DNA of 20,328 nucleotides from Planctomycetota bacterium (GTDB taxonomy: Bacteria > Planctomycetota > Planctomycetia > Pirellulales > Lacipirellulaceae), in assembly GCA_024278035.1 (NCBI GenBank), contig JAJRUA010000404.1, positions 1 through 20,328 on the forward strand. Reading direction: 5' to 3'. The notes beneath the pieces were generated by a model that saw only the letters and a list, made by a program, of their open reading frames with translations, searched no databases and had not been told where the DNA came from. Made by a program: the position numbers and the translations under genes. Positions 1 to 7,627 of the stretch are shown piece after piece (within the stretch, counting starts at the first letter, position 1; every line of letters begins with the position of its first letter).

Positions 1-122
1 CCAAGCCCGCCACCGAAGAAAGCAATTCAACCTGGGCATACGCCAGAGAATCTTACCTTGTACTGAAATCTTGAGCGTCTCTTGTAACTGAGCCAGAAAG
101 TCTCACTTAGGGATGAAACATT

Positions 123-368
123 TCACGATTCGTGTGTTGGCGTGTCGTTCGTAACAACCACAGGCACAAAAGCAGATTCGTTCGGTTCTTCTCGCGGCTG
201 TCCCTCTCGATCACGCTGAGCGATCGTTCGCCGCCAAGCATGGAACGACGATTCGGTAAGCCCCTCACGCTGGCAAAACGCCCGAACCGTCAGGCCGCTC
301 GACGATTGACGCTCAAGGGTTTCTCGCCAATGCGTCTCTTTCACCAAATCCCGCTGCTTGTTCGCCAT
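123..368 (-). CDS. tnpA: IS66-type TnpA accessory protein, orphan copy
   Basis: Small protein of about 81 residues with the hallmarks of the IS66 first orf: a charged N terminus, a helix-turn-helix-like core (LTVRAFCQREGLTESSFHAW, about residues 26-45) and a variable acidic C terminus. IS66 TnpA proteins act with TnpB and the DDE transposase TnpC in transposing the element. The ATG at 368 is preferred because GGAG lies just before it; an upstream TTG at 383 would add five residues. In an intact IS66 element tnpB should follow directly on the minus strand, but the 122 bases left in the window give only stop-interrupted reading in the frames I checked. This looks like an isolated remnant or captured regulator. 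Family assignment is good; function is doubtful. Confidence 0.72.
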   Translation of the reverse strand: MANKQRDLVKETHWRETLERQSSSGLTVRAFCQREGLTESSFHAWRRTIAQRDREGQPREEPNESAFVPVVVTNDTPTHES

Positions 369-457
369 CGCTCCGATTTCCAAGGAGGAAAACCATGAGC
401 TTGCCGTGGCGTGCTAGCGAGGAGAAGGTGTGTTTGGCGGAACGGACACATCTGCTA

Positions 458-480
458 GATCCGCGTTCATCCGCGTCTAA
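458..480. repeat. Short imperfect tandem repeat of the ATCCGCGT type
   Basis: Two direct units, ATCCGCG-TTC and ATCCGCG-TCT, lie back to back. Intergenic repeats of the form 'atccgcgttcatccgcgtc' are familiar from many environmental bacterial genomes (general recollection). A similar motif with ATCCGTG units is part of the inverted repeat at 17003-17060, so the genome may carry many copies. Confidence 0.45.
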
Positions 481-712
481 TTCTTCTCCTACACTCCTTC
501 TCCATTGTGGAGGGGGGTCGGTTCGTTCGGGCTGTGGCGGTTTTTGGCGTTGCTCTTGTTGGGGCTAGCACGGGCTCAAAAAAGTGCGAGCCTCTCTAGG
601 GAAACGACTCGGCTGGTCAGGCAAGAGACGCCGATAGCTAGCACTAAGCAAGGTAGGAATCCTTTGCTGAATAGGCGGTAGTTTGCCGCCGGACGGATCG
701 TAACGCACCGAT

Positions 713-717
713 AGGAG
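713..717 (+). promoter_or_regulatory. Ribosome binding site that fixes a GTG start
   Basis: AGGAG lies 8 bases before the GTG at 726. This strong site favours GTG as the start of the coiled-coil gene over the in-frame ATG at 735. Confidence 0.6.
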
Positions 718-725
718 ATCAAGCT

Positions 726-1802
726 GTGGCCTCTATGCCCCACGACGGATCGAGTTTTTCCCACCAGCAATATAGCGACGGACCACGCACCGACTGGTGG
801 GTCCTGGCTTTGGCGATCTTTGTGCCGATTTTGGTCGGCTATTTTGGCGTGGTTCGGCCCACGACCACACAGATGACGCTTATGCGAGGACAAGTCGCTC
901 GGCTCGAAGCGACGCTCCACGACCTCAAAGCGATGACACCCACGGCCCAGCGTTCGGTTGGGCTGCTCACCCGATTGACGGAGCAGAAGGCCGCCATGAA
1001 GTCGGCGGAGCGAACTTTGGACCAGATCGACGAGCTACAAGATCGGCTTGTCTTTAGCATGACGCAAACGGAAGCGGTCGCCCGGGGACTCGATCAACTC
1101 GACGAATTACAGGTTCGTATCGAAGAGCAATCGGCCCTGCTAAGCCAAGCCAACGGGGCGCTGGCGACGTTGGCTGCCCTGCCGGCGGAGTTGGAATTGT
1201 CGATCGAACAGGCAAGCCGTGCCGCACCGGCCGTTGCTAAGGTTCGGCAACTAGGCGACCGGCTTGCCACGGCCAAGGAACTGTCCGCCGAGGCAGGGGC
1301 ACGGATTGATGCGGTGCTCGATTCGCAACACGCCTTGCTCAAAGGAGCCGATTCGCTTGCCCTGGCCAACGAGACGCTCGCCGGATTGATGGGACTCGAA
1401 GCGAAGCTCACCTCGCCCATGCTGTCGGTGGCCGCTTCCGAAGAACGGCTTGGCGAGTTGCTGCGTCTCAAAGACTCGGTGCTCGATCAAACGGCCGATT
1501 TGCCCGAGGCGTTTGAGACGCTCGAGTTGATGGTCGGCCTCACTTCCGATTACCACCGAGCGAGCGGCGTTCTTCGCACGGTGCAGCGTTTGATGGCCGA
1601 TCTGGTATTGCTTGAGCCGTCCATTGCTCGAATTGCGACGGTCGTTGAGCCGATCCTTGAGCGAACGAGCCTCAGCCAACTCGGTGGGACGGAGTTGCGG
1701 CTGGTGCTGCAAGAGTTGCAACGTCGCTACGCTGAGGCGACCAATGAGCTGAACACGCATAAGACGGTTGCCGCAAAGCCGCAGGCGGCGGCTGCGAAGT
1801 AA
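726..1802 (+). CDS. Membrane-anchored coiled-coil protein, unknown function
   Basis: A 358-residue protein. Residues 1-22 are polar; one membrane segment follows at about 24-44 (WWVLALAIFVPILVGYFGVV). The rest, about 50-340, is almost entirely heptad-like helix rich in Leu, Ala, Glu and Gln. A loose repeated unit (LDQIDELQ near 98, LDQLDELQ near 122, then similar blocks) suggests an extended rod made of degenerate repeats. The tail is Ala/Lys-rich. With one anchor near the N terminus, the rod probably projects from the cytoplasmic membrane, on the outer face if the short N terminus stays inside. I recall similar proteins in planctomycetes but no characterised relative. The GTG start is supported by AGGAG at 713-717. 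The stop codon is followed immediately, in the same frame, by mobile-element coding sequence. Confidence 0.8.
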   Translation: MASMPHDGSSFSHQQYSDGPRTDWWVLALAIFVPILVGYFGVVRPTTTQMTLMRGQVARLEATLHDLKAMTPTAQRSVGLLTRLTEQKAAMKSAERTLDQIDELQDRLVFSMTQTEAVARGLDQLDELQVRIEEQSALLSQANGALATLAALPAELELSIEQASRAAPAVAKVRQLGDRLATAKELSAEAGARIDAVLDSQHALLKGADSLALANETLAGLMGLEAKLTSPMLSVAASEERLGELLRLKDSVLDQTADLPEAFETLELMVGLTSDYHRASGVLRTVQRLMADLVLLEPSIARIATVVEPILERTSLSQLGGTELRLVLQELQRRYAEATNELNTHKTVAAKPQAAAAK

Positions 1803-2111
1803 ACGGGCGAGCTACTGGCGGACCTAGCCCACCGCGGCATTAGGATCGAAGCCAGCTGCAACCGTTTACGGTACGCCCCCGAGTGGGCCATGACGCCCGA
1901 CCTGATCGGACAACTACGCCAACACAAGCGGGCCTTGCTGAAAGTCTTAGGCGAGCCAGAAGCGTTAGCGCCCGGAGGAACCCGCTGTGAGCATTGCGAC
2001 TCGCCCGAGTTCACCGATATGCCGATCCACGGTGGCCAGTCGCTACGGCGTGATTGTGCGAAGTGCGGGCGTTACCACGGGTTCCCCAAGTGGTATGGCG
2101 TGGAAGGATGA
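1803..2111 (+). pseudogene. TubC-docking-like / zinc-ribbon orf lacking a normal start
   Basis: The frame from 1803 to the TGA at 2109 reads as one small domain protein. An N-terminal helical part (ELLADLAHRGIRIEA, then RLRYAPEWAMTPDL and QLRQHKRALLKVL) resembles TubC N-terminal docking-like modules. A zinc ribbon follows, with CEHC and CAKC pairs flanking IHGGQSLRRD. I know such orfs from planctomycete integrative elements, near tyrosine recombinases. No ATG, GTG or TTG precedes the homologous region: the codon before it is the TAA of the upstream gene, in the same frame. The first ATG (1890) would remove about half of the docking part; CTG at 1815 is a weak alternative. Either the gene was beheaded at an element boundary or it uses a rare start. 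It is probably non-functional. Confidence 0.5.
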
Positions 2112-2306
2112 CAAACGGGTGGCAGAGAAGGGAGCCCATAGGTACTACTTTTTGTTCCGCCCAAACGGGGCCACACGGAAGAATCGGGGAGCTGAACTCC
2201 CTTTCTTTCTCCTTTTTCTTCGCAATGCGAAGGATAGCACCCCAACGCAAGCTGGCGCGAAACGGTGCCACCTGCAATAATAAAGCCAAACCCAAGGAAC
2301 GAATCA

Positions 2307-3751
2307 ATGGCCTCAGTTTTCAAACGTGGCGGCAGCAGAACGAAAGGTTACTGGTACGCCAGTTGGCGTGACCATAGCGGCAAGCGGCAAACTAAATGCA
2401 CCCGCACAACCGACAAAGCAACCGCCGAACGGATTGCTCACAAACACGAAGCCGATGCGGCTCTCCGGCGAGAGGGCGTTATCGATCCGGCCCTCGACGA
2501 CATCAGTAGGGAGTCGCAGCGGACCATTACTTCACACCTTAACCATTTCCAAAGCAAATTGAGGGCGGCCAACCGAACCGAGAAGCACGTTGTCGGCACA
2601 GTGAAAGTCATTCGGACAATTGCCGATTTTGCCAAGTTCTGTACCGCTAGCGATATTTCTCTCGAAGGAGTCCATCGTTACCCGGAAAGCTACGCGACGA
2701 GGGACGTTCCGCTCGGACGATCGCGTCTCACCTCAGTGCCATCAAGGCGTTTACCAAGTGGATGGCAATGCACCATAAGCTGCCACGCGATCCGTTGGCA
2801 TCCGTAAAGAAGCCCAATCCCAAGACGGACCGTCGAGTCGAACGACGGGCATTGCTTCCCGAAGAATGGCATCGACTAGAGGCTGCTACGCTTACAGGGC
2901 CTGAACGTAATGGAATGTCCTGCAAAGAACGGATCGTGCTTTATCGTACTGCTATCCAGGCAGGATTACGTTCAGGGGAGTTGCGAAGCCTATCACGAGG
3001 CAGCCTCTATCTTGACGCCTTACCTCCCTACCTTCTCTGCAAAGCGAAGTCGACGAAGAATCGAAAAGACGCTCAGCAGTTCATCTAACCGGAGTTGGCC
3101 GATGACTTGAGAAAACTCATTGCTACGAAAATACCCACTGCGTCACTGTTGGCTATGCCCCATGAATCGAACGTAGCAAGCATGCTCCGTGATGACTTGA
3201 AGGAGGCGAGAAAAATATGGGTATCGGAAGTGAAGCATGATCCGAAGCAACGTCTTCGGCGAGAACAAAGCGATTTTCTGAGTAGCACGAACCATGCCGG
3301 GGAATCGATCGACTTCCATAGCCTTCGCCATACGTGTGGGGCATGGCTGGCAAAAACGGGAGCCCATCCCAAGGTCGTACAAACTGTCATGCGGCATTCG
3401 GCCATCACGCTAACGATGGACACTTACGGACACCTCTTCCCAGGGCAGGCAGCGGAAGCGGTCACAAGATTACAAACCATGCTATCACCCGCAAGCCAAA
3501 GAACGGCCCAAGCAACCGGCACCGATGACTTGCGAGCGCAGCGCCTGGCGCAGCGTGCCGAGCGCGAACAAGGGCAAAACGGAGCTAGCCAGTGCGAAAG
3601 CGAAGCAGGGCCAAGGCCGCAAAGGAAAATGCCCAAGTCCTTGCAGGTAATGGACTTAGGCGACGTAGTGCGAGGCGATGCGTTAGGAAACGCAAGTAGC
3701 GGAAGAGGGACTCGAACCCCCGACACGCGGATTATGATTCCGCTGCTCTAA
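2307..3751 (+). pseudogene. Tyrosine recombinase/integrase, broken by a frameshift and a stop
   Basis: Read across frames this is one phage-type integrase of about 480 codons. It starts at ATG 2307 (MASVFKRGGSRTKGYWYASW) after AAGGA. The N-terminal SAM-like core-binding region runs to about 2680, where the frame shifts by one base: the sequence GKLRDEGRSARTIASHLSAI is in another frame. An in-frame TAA follows at 3086-3088, between AQQFI and PELADDL. All catalytic landmarks survive: Arg in AGLRSGELRS, Lys in the CKAKSTKNRK hairpin, HxxR in DFHSLRHTCG, a His in MRHSAITL and the Tyr in MDTYGHLFPG. The last residues (GTRTPDTRIMIPLL) are the tRNA gene read on its opposite strand, so gene and tRNA overlap as in many integrative elements. 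Two lesions in an otherwise well-kept gene suggest recent decay; sequencing error is the main alternative. Confidence 0.85.
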
Positions 3752-3770
3752 CCAACTGAGCTATTCCGCC
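3697..3770 (-). tRNA. tRNA with CAT anticodon (tRNA-Met, or Ile2)
   Basis: The minus strand folds into a complete 74-nt cloverleaf. The acceptor GGCGGAA pairs with TTCCGCT (first pair G-U), the D arm is GCTC/GAGC, the anticodon stem is GCGGA/TCCGC with loop ATCATAA (anticodon CAT at 3736-3734), and the T arm is GGGGG/CCCTC with loop TTCGAGT. The discriminator is A at 3697 and no CCA is encoded. CAT can be elongator Met or lysidine-modified Ile2; the initiator is unlikely because the D arm and acceptor look elongator-like. The 3' end faces the integrase remnant, so this gene is the probable attachment site. I found no second copy of the tRNA 3' end in the window. Confidence 0.93.
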
Positions 3771-3818
3771 GTATGGTCAATCGAAGTTGACCGCCGTTTG
3801 GTAATTTTAGTGCAAAAG

Positions 3819-3845
3819 CTCCCCGTGGTCGAGACGACACGGCTC
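3819..3845 (+). repeat. Lone REP-like element, same family as those around the RAYT-like gene
   Basis: The segment CCCCGTGGTCGAGACGACAC followed by GGCTC matches the 28-nt motif at 18376 and 19538 (core CCGCGGTCGRGGACGACGCG) with a few substitutions and one missing base. No inverted partner is seen nearby, so this is a single REP rather than a pair. It lies between the tRNA and the CAAX protease stop. Confidence 0.6.
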
Positions 3846-3866
3846 GCCCTTGCTAGTCACGCCTCC

Positions 3867-4640
3867 TTACCACAAGTGCCAAGCGCCCGCCCATAGGACG
3901 TAAAGCCCTAGCAACAGGTTCGTCACGCCGTGGGCGGCGACGCAGTCCCAGTAGTTGCGGGTACGGACCATGAGCCATGTTACCAGCGTGAACCAGACAA
4001 GCGACGCCGCTTTTTCCGGGTGGTAGAGCATCGGAAAGGCCGTGCCGACAACCACCGCTGCTAGCGTCACTCGACCGAACTCGACTCGCCAGAACTCGGG
4101 GCTCACCATGTGTCGCATGAGCCAACCTCGCAATAAAAGCTCTTCAAACACCGGCACTATTAGGGCGAGGCCCACGAACCGGACCAGCAGGAAAGCATAA
4201 CAAAGGGCCGTCGGACCGAAAAATTCGAATGGATTGAAAGAGGGCCTGGGGCCGAAGCCGAGCAGGCTGACAAGAAAATTGTCCTGGCCAAGGGCCGAGA
4301 CAAGCTGCCCCTCGGGGTGGAACTCACCAATGCCGATCCAGAGGACGGCCCCCACAACGCCAACGGCCGGTCCAAGCCAGGTAATCCTAAAGGGCCACTG
4401 CCGCCATGCGGGGGCACAAAGGGCTAGCACACCGATCGTTATCAGGAGCTTAACGGTGTAGATGGCCGGGTAATGGTCATAAGTCAGGCCCAACAACCCT
4501 GGTTCGGCTACCTCCCCCGCCAGCGGGGCCGATGGCTCGAGGCTCCCGAGCAGTAGGTAGACGAACATCGGTGCTAGATAAAGCACCGAATTTTCTCGTG
4601 TAAAGTAGCCTGGAGCGGTATCGGGGGAGCTATCGGACAT
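3867..4640 (-). CDS. CPBP/CAAX-type intramembrane protease (TIGR03008-like)
   Basis: A 257-residue, very hydrophobic protein with about seven or eight membrane segments. The CPBP signature is complete: E166-E167 with R171 in the motif FEELLLRGWLMR, H207 in AFPMLYHPEK, and H237 with N241 in AHGVTNLLLG. Family members are glutamate-type intramembrane endopeptidases of the cytoplasmic membrane. The FEELLLRGWLMR and HPEKAASLVWF stretches resemble the CAAX-related proteases that accompany exosortase/PEP-CTERM systems (TIGR03008), which are common in planctomycetes. No exosortase is visible here, so that link is inference. No clear Shine-Dalgarno precedes the ATG at 4640. A long perfect inverted repeat (4669-4732) lies about 30 bases upstream, in the probable leader. 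The gene diverges from fusA. Confidence 0.85.
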   Translation of the reverse strand: MSDSSPDTAPGYFTRENSVLYLAPMFVYLLLGSLEPSAPLAGEVAEPGLLGLTYDHYPAIYTVKLLITIGVLALCAPAWRQWPFRITWLGPAVGVVGAVLWIGIGEFHPEGQLVSALGQDNFLVSLLGFGPRPSFNPFEFFGPTALCYAFLLVRFVGLALIVPVFEELLLRGWLMRHMVSPEFWRVEFGRVTLAAVVVGTAFPMLYHPEKAASLVWFTLVTWLMVRTRNYWDCVAAHGVTNLLLGLYVLWAGAWHLW

Positions 4641-4668
4641 AGGGAAGAGTCGAAGAACAAAGGCTTTT

Positions 4669-4732
4669 AGCCGCAGGCGGAAGCCAGCGGTCGAACGGGT
4701 GAACAGGCCACCGCTGGCTTCCGCCTGCGGCT
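4669..4732. repeat. Perfect 23-bp inverted repeat, 18-nt loop
   Basis: The left arm 4669-4691 (AGCCGCAGGCGGAAGCCAGC then GGT) is matched base for base by the reverse complement at 4710-4732. The motif recurs nearly unchanged at 16857-16880, so this looks like a pair of inverted copies of a dispersed palindromic repeat. No T-tract follows on either strand and the site lies between divergent promoters, so it is not a normal terminator. Confidence 0.8.
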
Positions 4733-4804
4733 GAGGGCCATAGAGGCCCTCTCACCCGACATTCCGTGATTTTCTAGTCAAAAACGGCCTGTTCCGCTGG
4801 GCCG

Positions 4805-4824
4805 AGCCTGTTAAGATACAGGCT
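4805..4824 (+). promoter_or_regulatory. Small hairpin upstream of fusA, possible operator or leader element
   Basis: AGCCTGT (4805-4811) and ACAGGCT (4818-4824) form a perfect 7-bp dyad around TAAGAT; the stem can extend through CCG/CGG with one bulge. TAAGAT resembles a -10 box, but no good -35 sits at the right distance. The role is unproven. Confidence 0.25.
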
Positions 4825-4996
4825 TCGGCTGATTTTGGCGATGCGTACCCTATTTATCTTGGCGACAAGCTCAGGGGTATGCTCGCTGGAAGCATCGGGG
4901 GGCTGACGCCTCACCGCTCGCCATTTCCTTCCCCTTTCCCCTTTTTTAGCTTTCCTCCGGCACGCTCCGCGCGCTGGTGGCCCCAAGGATCCGACC

Positions 4997-7087
4997 ATGA
5001 ACTTGAAGAACGTCCGCAATATCGGCATTTCGGCCCACATCGACTCTGGCAAAACCACGCTGAGCGAGCGGATTCTTTTCTACGCTGGCCGCATCCACAA
5101 GATCGAAGATGTCCGTGGTGGTGGCGACGGGGCGACGATGGACCACATGGAGCTTGAGAAAGAGCGAGGCATTACGATTACCTCAGCCGCTACGTCGCTC
5201 ACTTGGGACAATCACGACATCAACCTGATCGACACGCCGGGCCACGTTGACTTTACGGTTGAGGTGGAGCGTTCGCTGCGTGTTTTGGACGGGGCGATTT
5301 TGGTGCTATGTAGCGTCGGCGGAGTCCAGTCGCAGTCGATGACGGTGGACCGGCAGATGAAGCGATACAAGGTGCCTCGGCTTGCGTTCATCAACAAAAT
5401 GGACCGAACCGGCTCGAATCCTACGAGCGTTGTTGAGCAGGTTTGTGACAAGCTGGGTGCCGATGCCGTGCTGATGCAAATCCCCATTGGTATGGAAGAA
5501 AACTTCCAGGGCATTGTTGATCTCATCACGATGAAAGCCTACTACTTTGACGGCGACAATGGTGAAAACCTCCGCGTCGAAGACATTCCCTCCGAGCTAC
5601 AAGAAGAGGCAGATGAGCATCGCCACGCGATGCTGGAATCGCTCTCGATGTACGATGACAACCTGATGGAAAAAATCCTCAGCGAAGAGGAAATTTCAGA
5701 GAAAGAGATTCATGACATCATCCGCCTCGCTGTGATTGAAAGTTCTTTCACGCCGGTCTACCTGGGGTCGGCCTTCAAGAACAAGGGTGTTCAGCTACTG
5801 CTCAATGCGATCAACCGCTACTTGCCTTCGCCTCCGGAGATCACCAACACGGGGACCTGCCCGAAGGACGAGACAAAAGTCATCACGCTGGAGTCCGACT
5901 CGAGCAAGCCGCTCGTCGCGATGGGATTCAAGATTACCGACGACGAGTACGGCCAGCTCACCTACACCCGGGTTTACCAGGGCAAGATCGAGAAGGGTGG
6001 TACCTACTACAATCAACGCACAGGCAAGAAAGAACGCTTTAGCCGCATTGTGAAGATGCATTCCGACAAACGCGAAGAGATTGAGGTTGGCGAAGCGGGC
6101 GATATTGTTGCCATCATGGGAATCGACTGTGCCAGCGGCGATACCTACTGTGACGAGCCCAACTACTGTTCGCTTGAAAACATCTTTGTTGCCGACCCCG
6201 TCATCAAAATGTCGGTCGAGCCAACCAGCCGTGACAACGCTGATAAGCTAAGTAAAGCCCTTCAACGTTTTCGCAAGGAAGACCCGACGTTCCGCGTCTT
6301 TACCGACGAAGAGACCAACGAGACGGTCATCGCCGGCATGGGCGAACTGCACCTTGAGGTCTATGTCGAACGAATCAAACGAGAGTATGGGGTCGAGGTT
6401 ACCGTCGGGGCACCGAAGGTGAGCTACCGTGAGTCTGCCCGACAGGCGTACGAGTTTAATCATAAGCGTAAGAAGCAGTCGGGTGGTTCGGGGCAGTACG
6501 GCCACATTGTTGGCGAGATGCGTCCGATGACCGACGAAGATCGCGAAGAGGCCGAGGGTAAAGAAATGCACTTCATCGACAAAGTGACCGGTGGTCGTAT
6601 TCCTAAGGAGTTCATCCCCGCCGTTCGCAAAGGCTTCGAGGAAATGATGGACAAGGGCCCCTTGGCAGGCTACCCCGTGGTCGGCCTGACGATCGAACTC
6701 AAGGATGGTACCTACCATGACGTTGACTCAAGCGACATGGCGTTCAAGCTCACCGCCCGTGAGTGTTTCCGTGAGAACTTTAGCCGTATGAAGCCGGTTC
6801 TTCTGGAGCCGATCATGCTGATGGAAGTGGAATGCCCCGAAGAGTTCCAAGGCTCTGTTGTAGGACAGGTGAGCTCTAAGCGAGGGATGGTTGCCGAGAC
6901 CGAGACCGTTAACAGGCAAACAAAGATCGTCGCCCACGTGCCGCTTGCCGAGACCTTTGGTTACTCGACGGACCTGCGTAGCCAAACGCAGGGACAAGGT
7001 TCGTTCACGATGGAACTGCTCAAGTACGCCCCTGTGCCGGGCAGCATTCAGACGGAGATCATCGAGGCGCGTAACAAAGAGCAATAG
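4997..7087 (+). CDS. fusA: Translation elongation factor G, mitochondrial-EFG1-like (spdEFG1 type)
   Basis: A full-length EF-G of 696 residues, the ribosomal translocase GTPase. Motifs: G1 AHIDSGKT (13-20), switch I RGIT (57-60), G3 DTPGH (79-83), G4 NKMD (133-136); domains II-V are complete to the C terminus. The start is fixed by AAGGA 7 bases upstream. It differs from ordinary EF-G in the way mitochondrial EFG1 does: IDSGKTT in place of [20 protein letters not shown], and [20 protein letters not shown] with the Met-Thr-Val-x-Arg-Gln run. Those features mark the spdEFG1 group described from spirochaetes, planctomycetes and deltaproteobacteria. The gene stands alone, without rpsL, rpsG or tuf, and ends at a strong terminator, so it is probably monocistronic. 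Its exact division of labour with any second EF-G in the genome cannot be seen here. Confidence 0.95.
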   Translation: MNLKNVRNIGISAHIDSGKTTLSERILFYAGRIHKIEDVRGGGDGATMDHMELEKERGITITSAATSLTWDNHDINLIDTPGHVDFTVEVERSLRVLDGAILVLCSVGGVQSQSMTVDRQMKRYKVPRLAFINKMDRTGSNPTSVVEQVCDKLGADAVLMQIPIGMEENFQGIVDLITMKAYYFDGDNGENLRVEDIPSELQEEADEHRHAMLESLSMYDDNLMEKILSEEEISEKEIHDIIRLAVIESSFTPVYLGSAFKNKGVQLLLNAINRYLPSPPEITNTGTCPKDETKVITLESDSSKPLVAMGFKITDDEYGQLTYTRVYQGKIEKGGTYYNQRTGKKERFSRIVKMHSDKREEIEVGEAGDIVAIMGIDCASGDTYCDEPNYCSLENIFVADPVIKMSVEPTSRDNADKLSKALQRFRKEDPTFRVFTDEETNETVIAGMGELHLEVYVERIKREYGVEVTVGAPKVSYRESARQAYEFNHKRKKQSGGSGQYGHIVGEMRPMTDEDREEAEGKEMHFIDKVTGGRIPKEFIPAVRKGFEEMMDKGPLAGYPVVGLTIELKDGTYHDVDSSDMAFKLTARECFRENFSRMKPVLLEPIMLMEVECPEEFQGSVVGQVSSKRGMVAETETVNRQTKIVAHVPLAETFGYSTDLRSQTQGQGSFTMELLKYAPVPGSIQTEIIEARNKEQ

Positions 7088-7126
7088 CCTGTCCGATCGG
7101 CAGCATGACCGACCGTTACAACCGTT

Positions 7127-7162
7127 AGTGCCGCTGGGGCTTTTGCCCTAGCGGCACTTTTT
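7127..7162 (+). terminator. Rho-independent terminator of fusA
   Basis: A 14-bp stem AGTGCCGCTGGGGC / GCCCTAGCGGCACT (one G-U pair) with loop TTTT is followed at once by a run of T (7158-7162). It lies 40 bases after the fusA stop. This is the clearest terminator in the window. Confidence 0.92.
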
Positions 7163-7213
7163 GTTGGGTTTTGATGCTCGCAGTGGAGGGGCGTTCTAGC
7201 CAGAATAAAAAGT

Positions 7214-7606
7214 GTGGAAACGCCCAGCAATTCTTCGGACAAGCCTCGCCCCTTGGCCACCGCTGCGCCGTGGCTGATGCTAATTGGCGTGAGTGGCATT
7301 GGAGCCGCCGTGTTGGGGCTTCCGATACCGGTGCTGACGTGCCTGTTGCTGGTAGGCCTGGGGGCCGATGCCGATCTGGCTCGCCGGTTCATCCAGTTCG
7401 AGGCGGCAGGAATGGACCATTGGGCCACGCCGATCCGGTCCATCCACGCCGCCATGTACGCGGCCCTTTACACGCTGGGTTGGGCCGCGATGGCAAGCAT
7501 GGGCCACAGTGGAGCGGCACGAACGTTGCTGCTAATCGATCTGGTGGCGAGTCTCGTGTTGTTGGTCGGAGTAACGCGTTGGATTCACCCCCGCCGTTTT
7601 GGTTAG
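7214..7606 (+). CDS. Small membrane protein, unknown function
   Basis: A 130-residue protein from a GTG start (no in-frame ATG near the N terminus and no strong Shine-Dalgarno, so the start is uncertain). After a polar N terminus it has hydrophobic segments at about 17-48 (probably two helices around a Leu-Pro-Ile-Pro turn), 79-96 and 103-121, ending in RWIHPRRFG. I recognise no family. It lies downstream of the fusA terminator and convergent with the M48 protease. A longer reading in another frame over the same bases has shadow-like composition and was not accepted. Confidence 0.6.
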   Translation: METPSNSSDKPRPLATAAPWLMLIGVSGIGAAVLGLPIPVLTCLLLVGLGADADLARRFIQFEAAGMDHWATPIRSIHAAMYAALYTLGWAAMASMGHSGAARTLLLIDLVASLVLLVGVTRWIHPRRFG

Positions 7607-7619
7607 CCCCCGGGGCTAA
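7603..7619. repeat. Palindrome at the convergent gene junction
   Basis: TTAGCCCC-C-GGGGCTAA is an 8-bp dyad overlapping the stop codon of the small membrane protein, between it and the convergent M48 gene. It is flanked by an A-run on the plus strand only, so it lacks the T-tract of a classical terminator in either direction. Confidence 0.4.
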
Positions 7620-7627
7620 AAAACCTC

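Larger units (their letters stand above)
384..725. other. Intergenic region, no gene seen
   Basis: This stretch of about 340 bases separates the IS66 orf from the coiled-coil gene. I see no convincing coding frame. It holds a dispersed-type repeat (458-480), a weak dyad (arms GGCTAGCAC at about 566 and GTGCGAGCC at about 583, one mismatch) and the Shine-Dalgarno site of the next gene. No tRNA or riboswitch fold was recognised. Confidence 0.5.
4641..4996. other. Divergent intergenic region between CAAX protease and fusA
   Basis: About 356 bases with no convincing gene. It must hold promoters for both divergent genes, but no clear -35/-10 pair stands out. It contains a 23-bp perfect inverted repeat (4669-4732), a smaller hairpin (4805-4824), a pyrimidine-rich stretch (about 4921-4955) and the fusA ribosome binding site AAGGA at 4985-4989. 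Confidence 0.5.

Noticed and set aside
123..368. Complete IS66 element at the left edge
   Set aside because: No tnpB follows in the bases available and no terminal inverted repeats were recognised, so only the TnpA orf is supported.
2218..2232. Hairpin CTTCGC-AAT-GCGAAG as a terminator
   Set aside because: The T-run precedes the stem on the plus strand and no T-run follows it on the minus strand.
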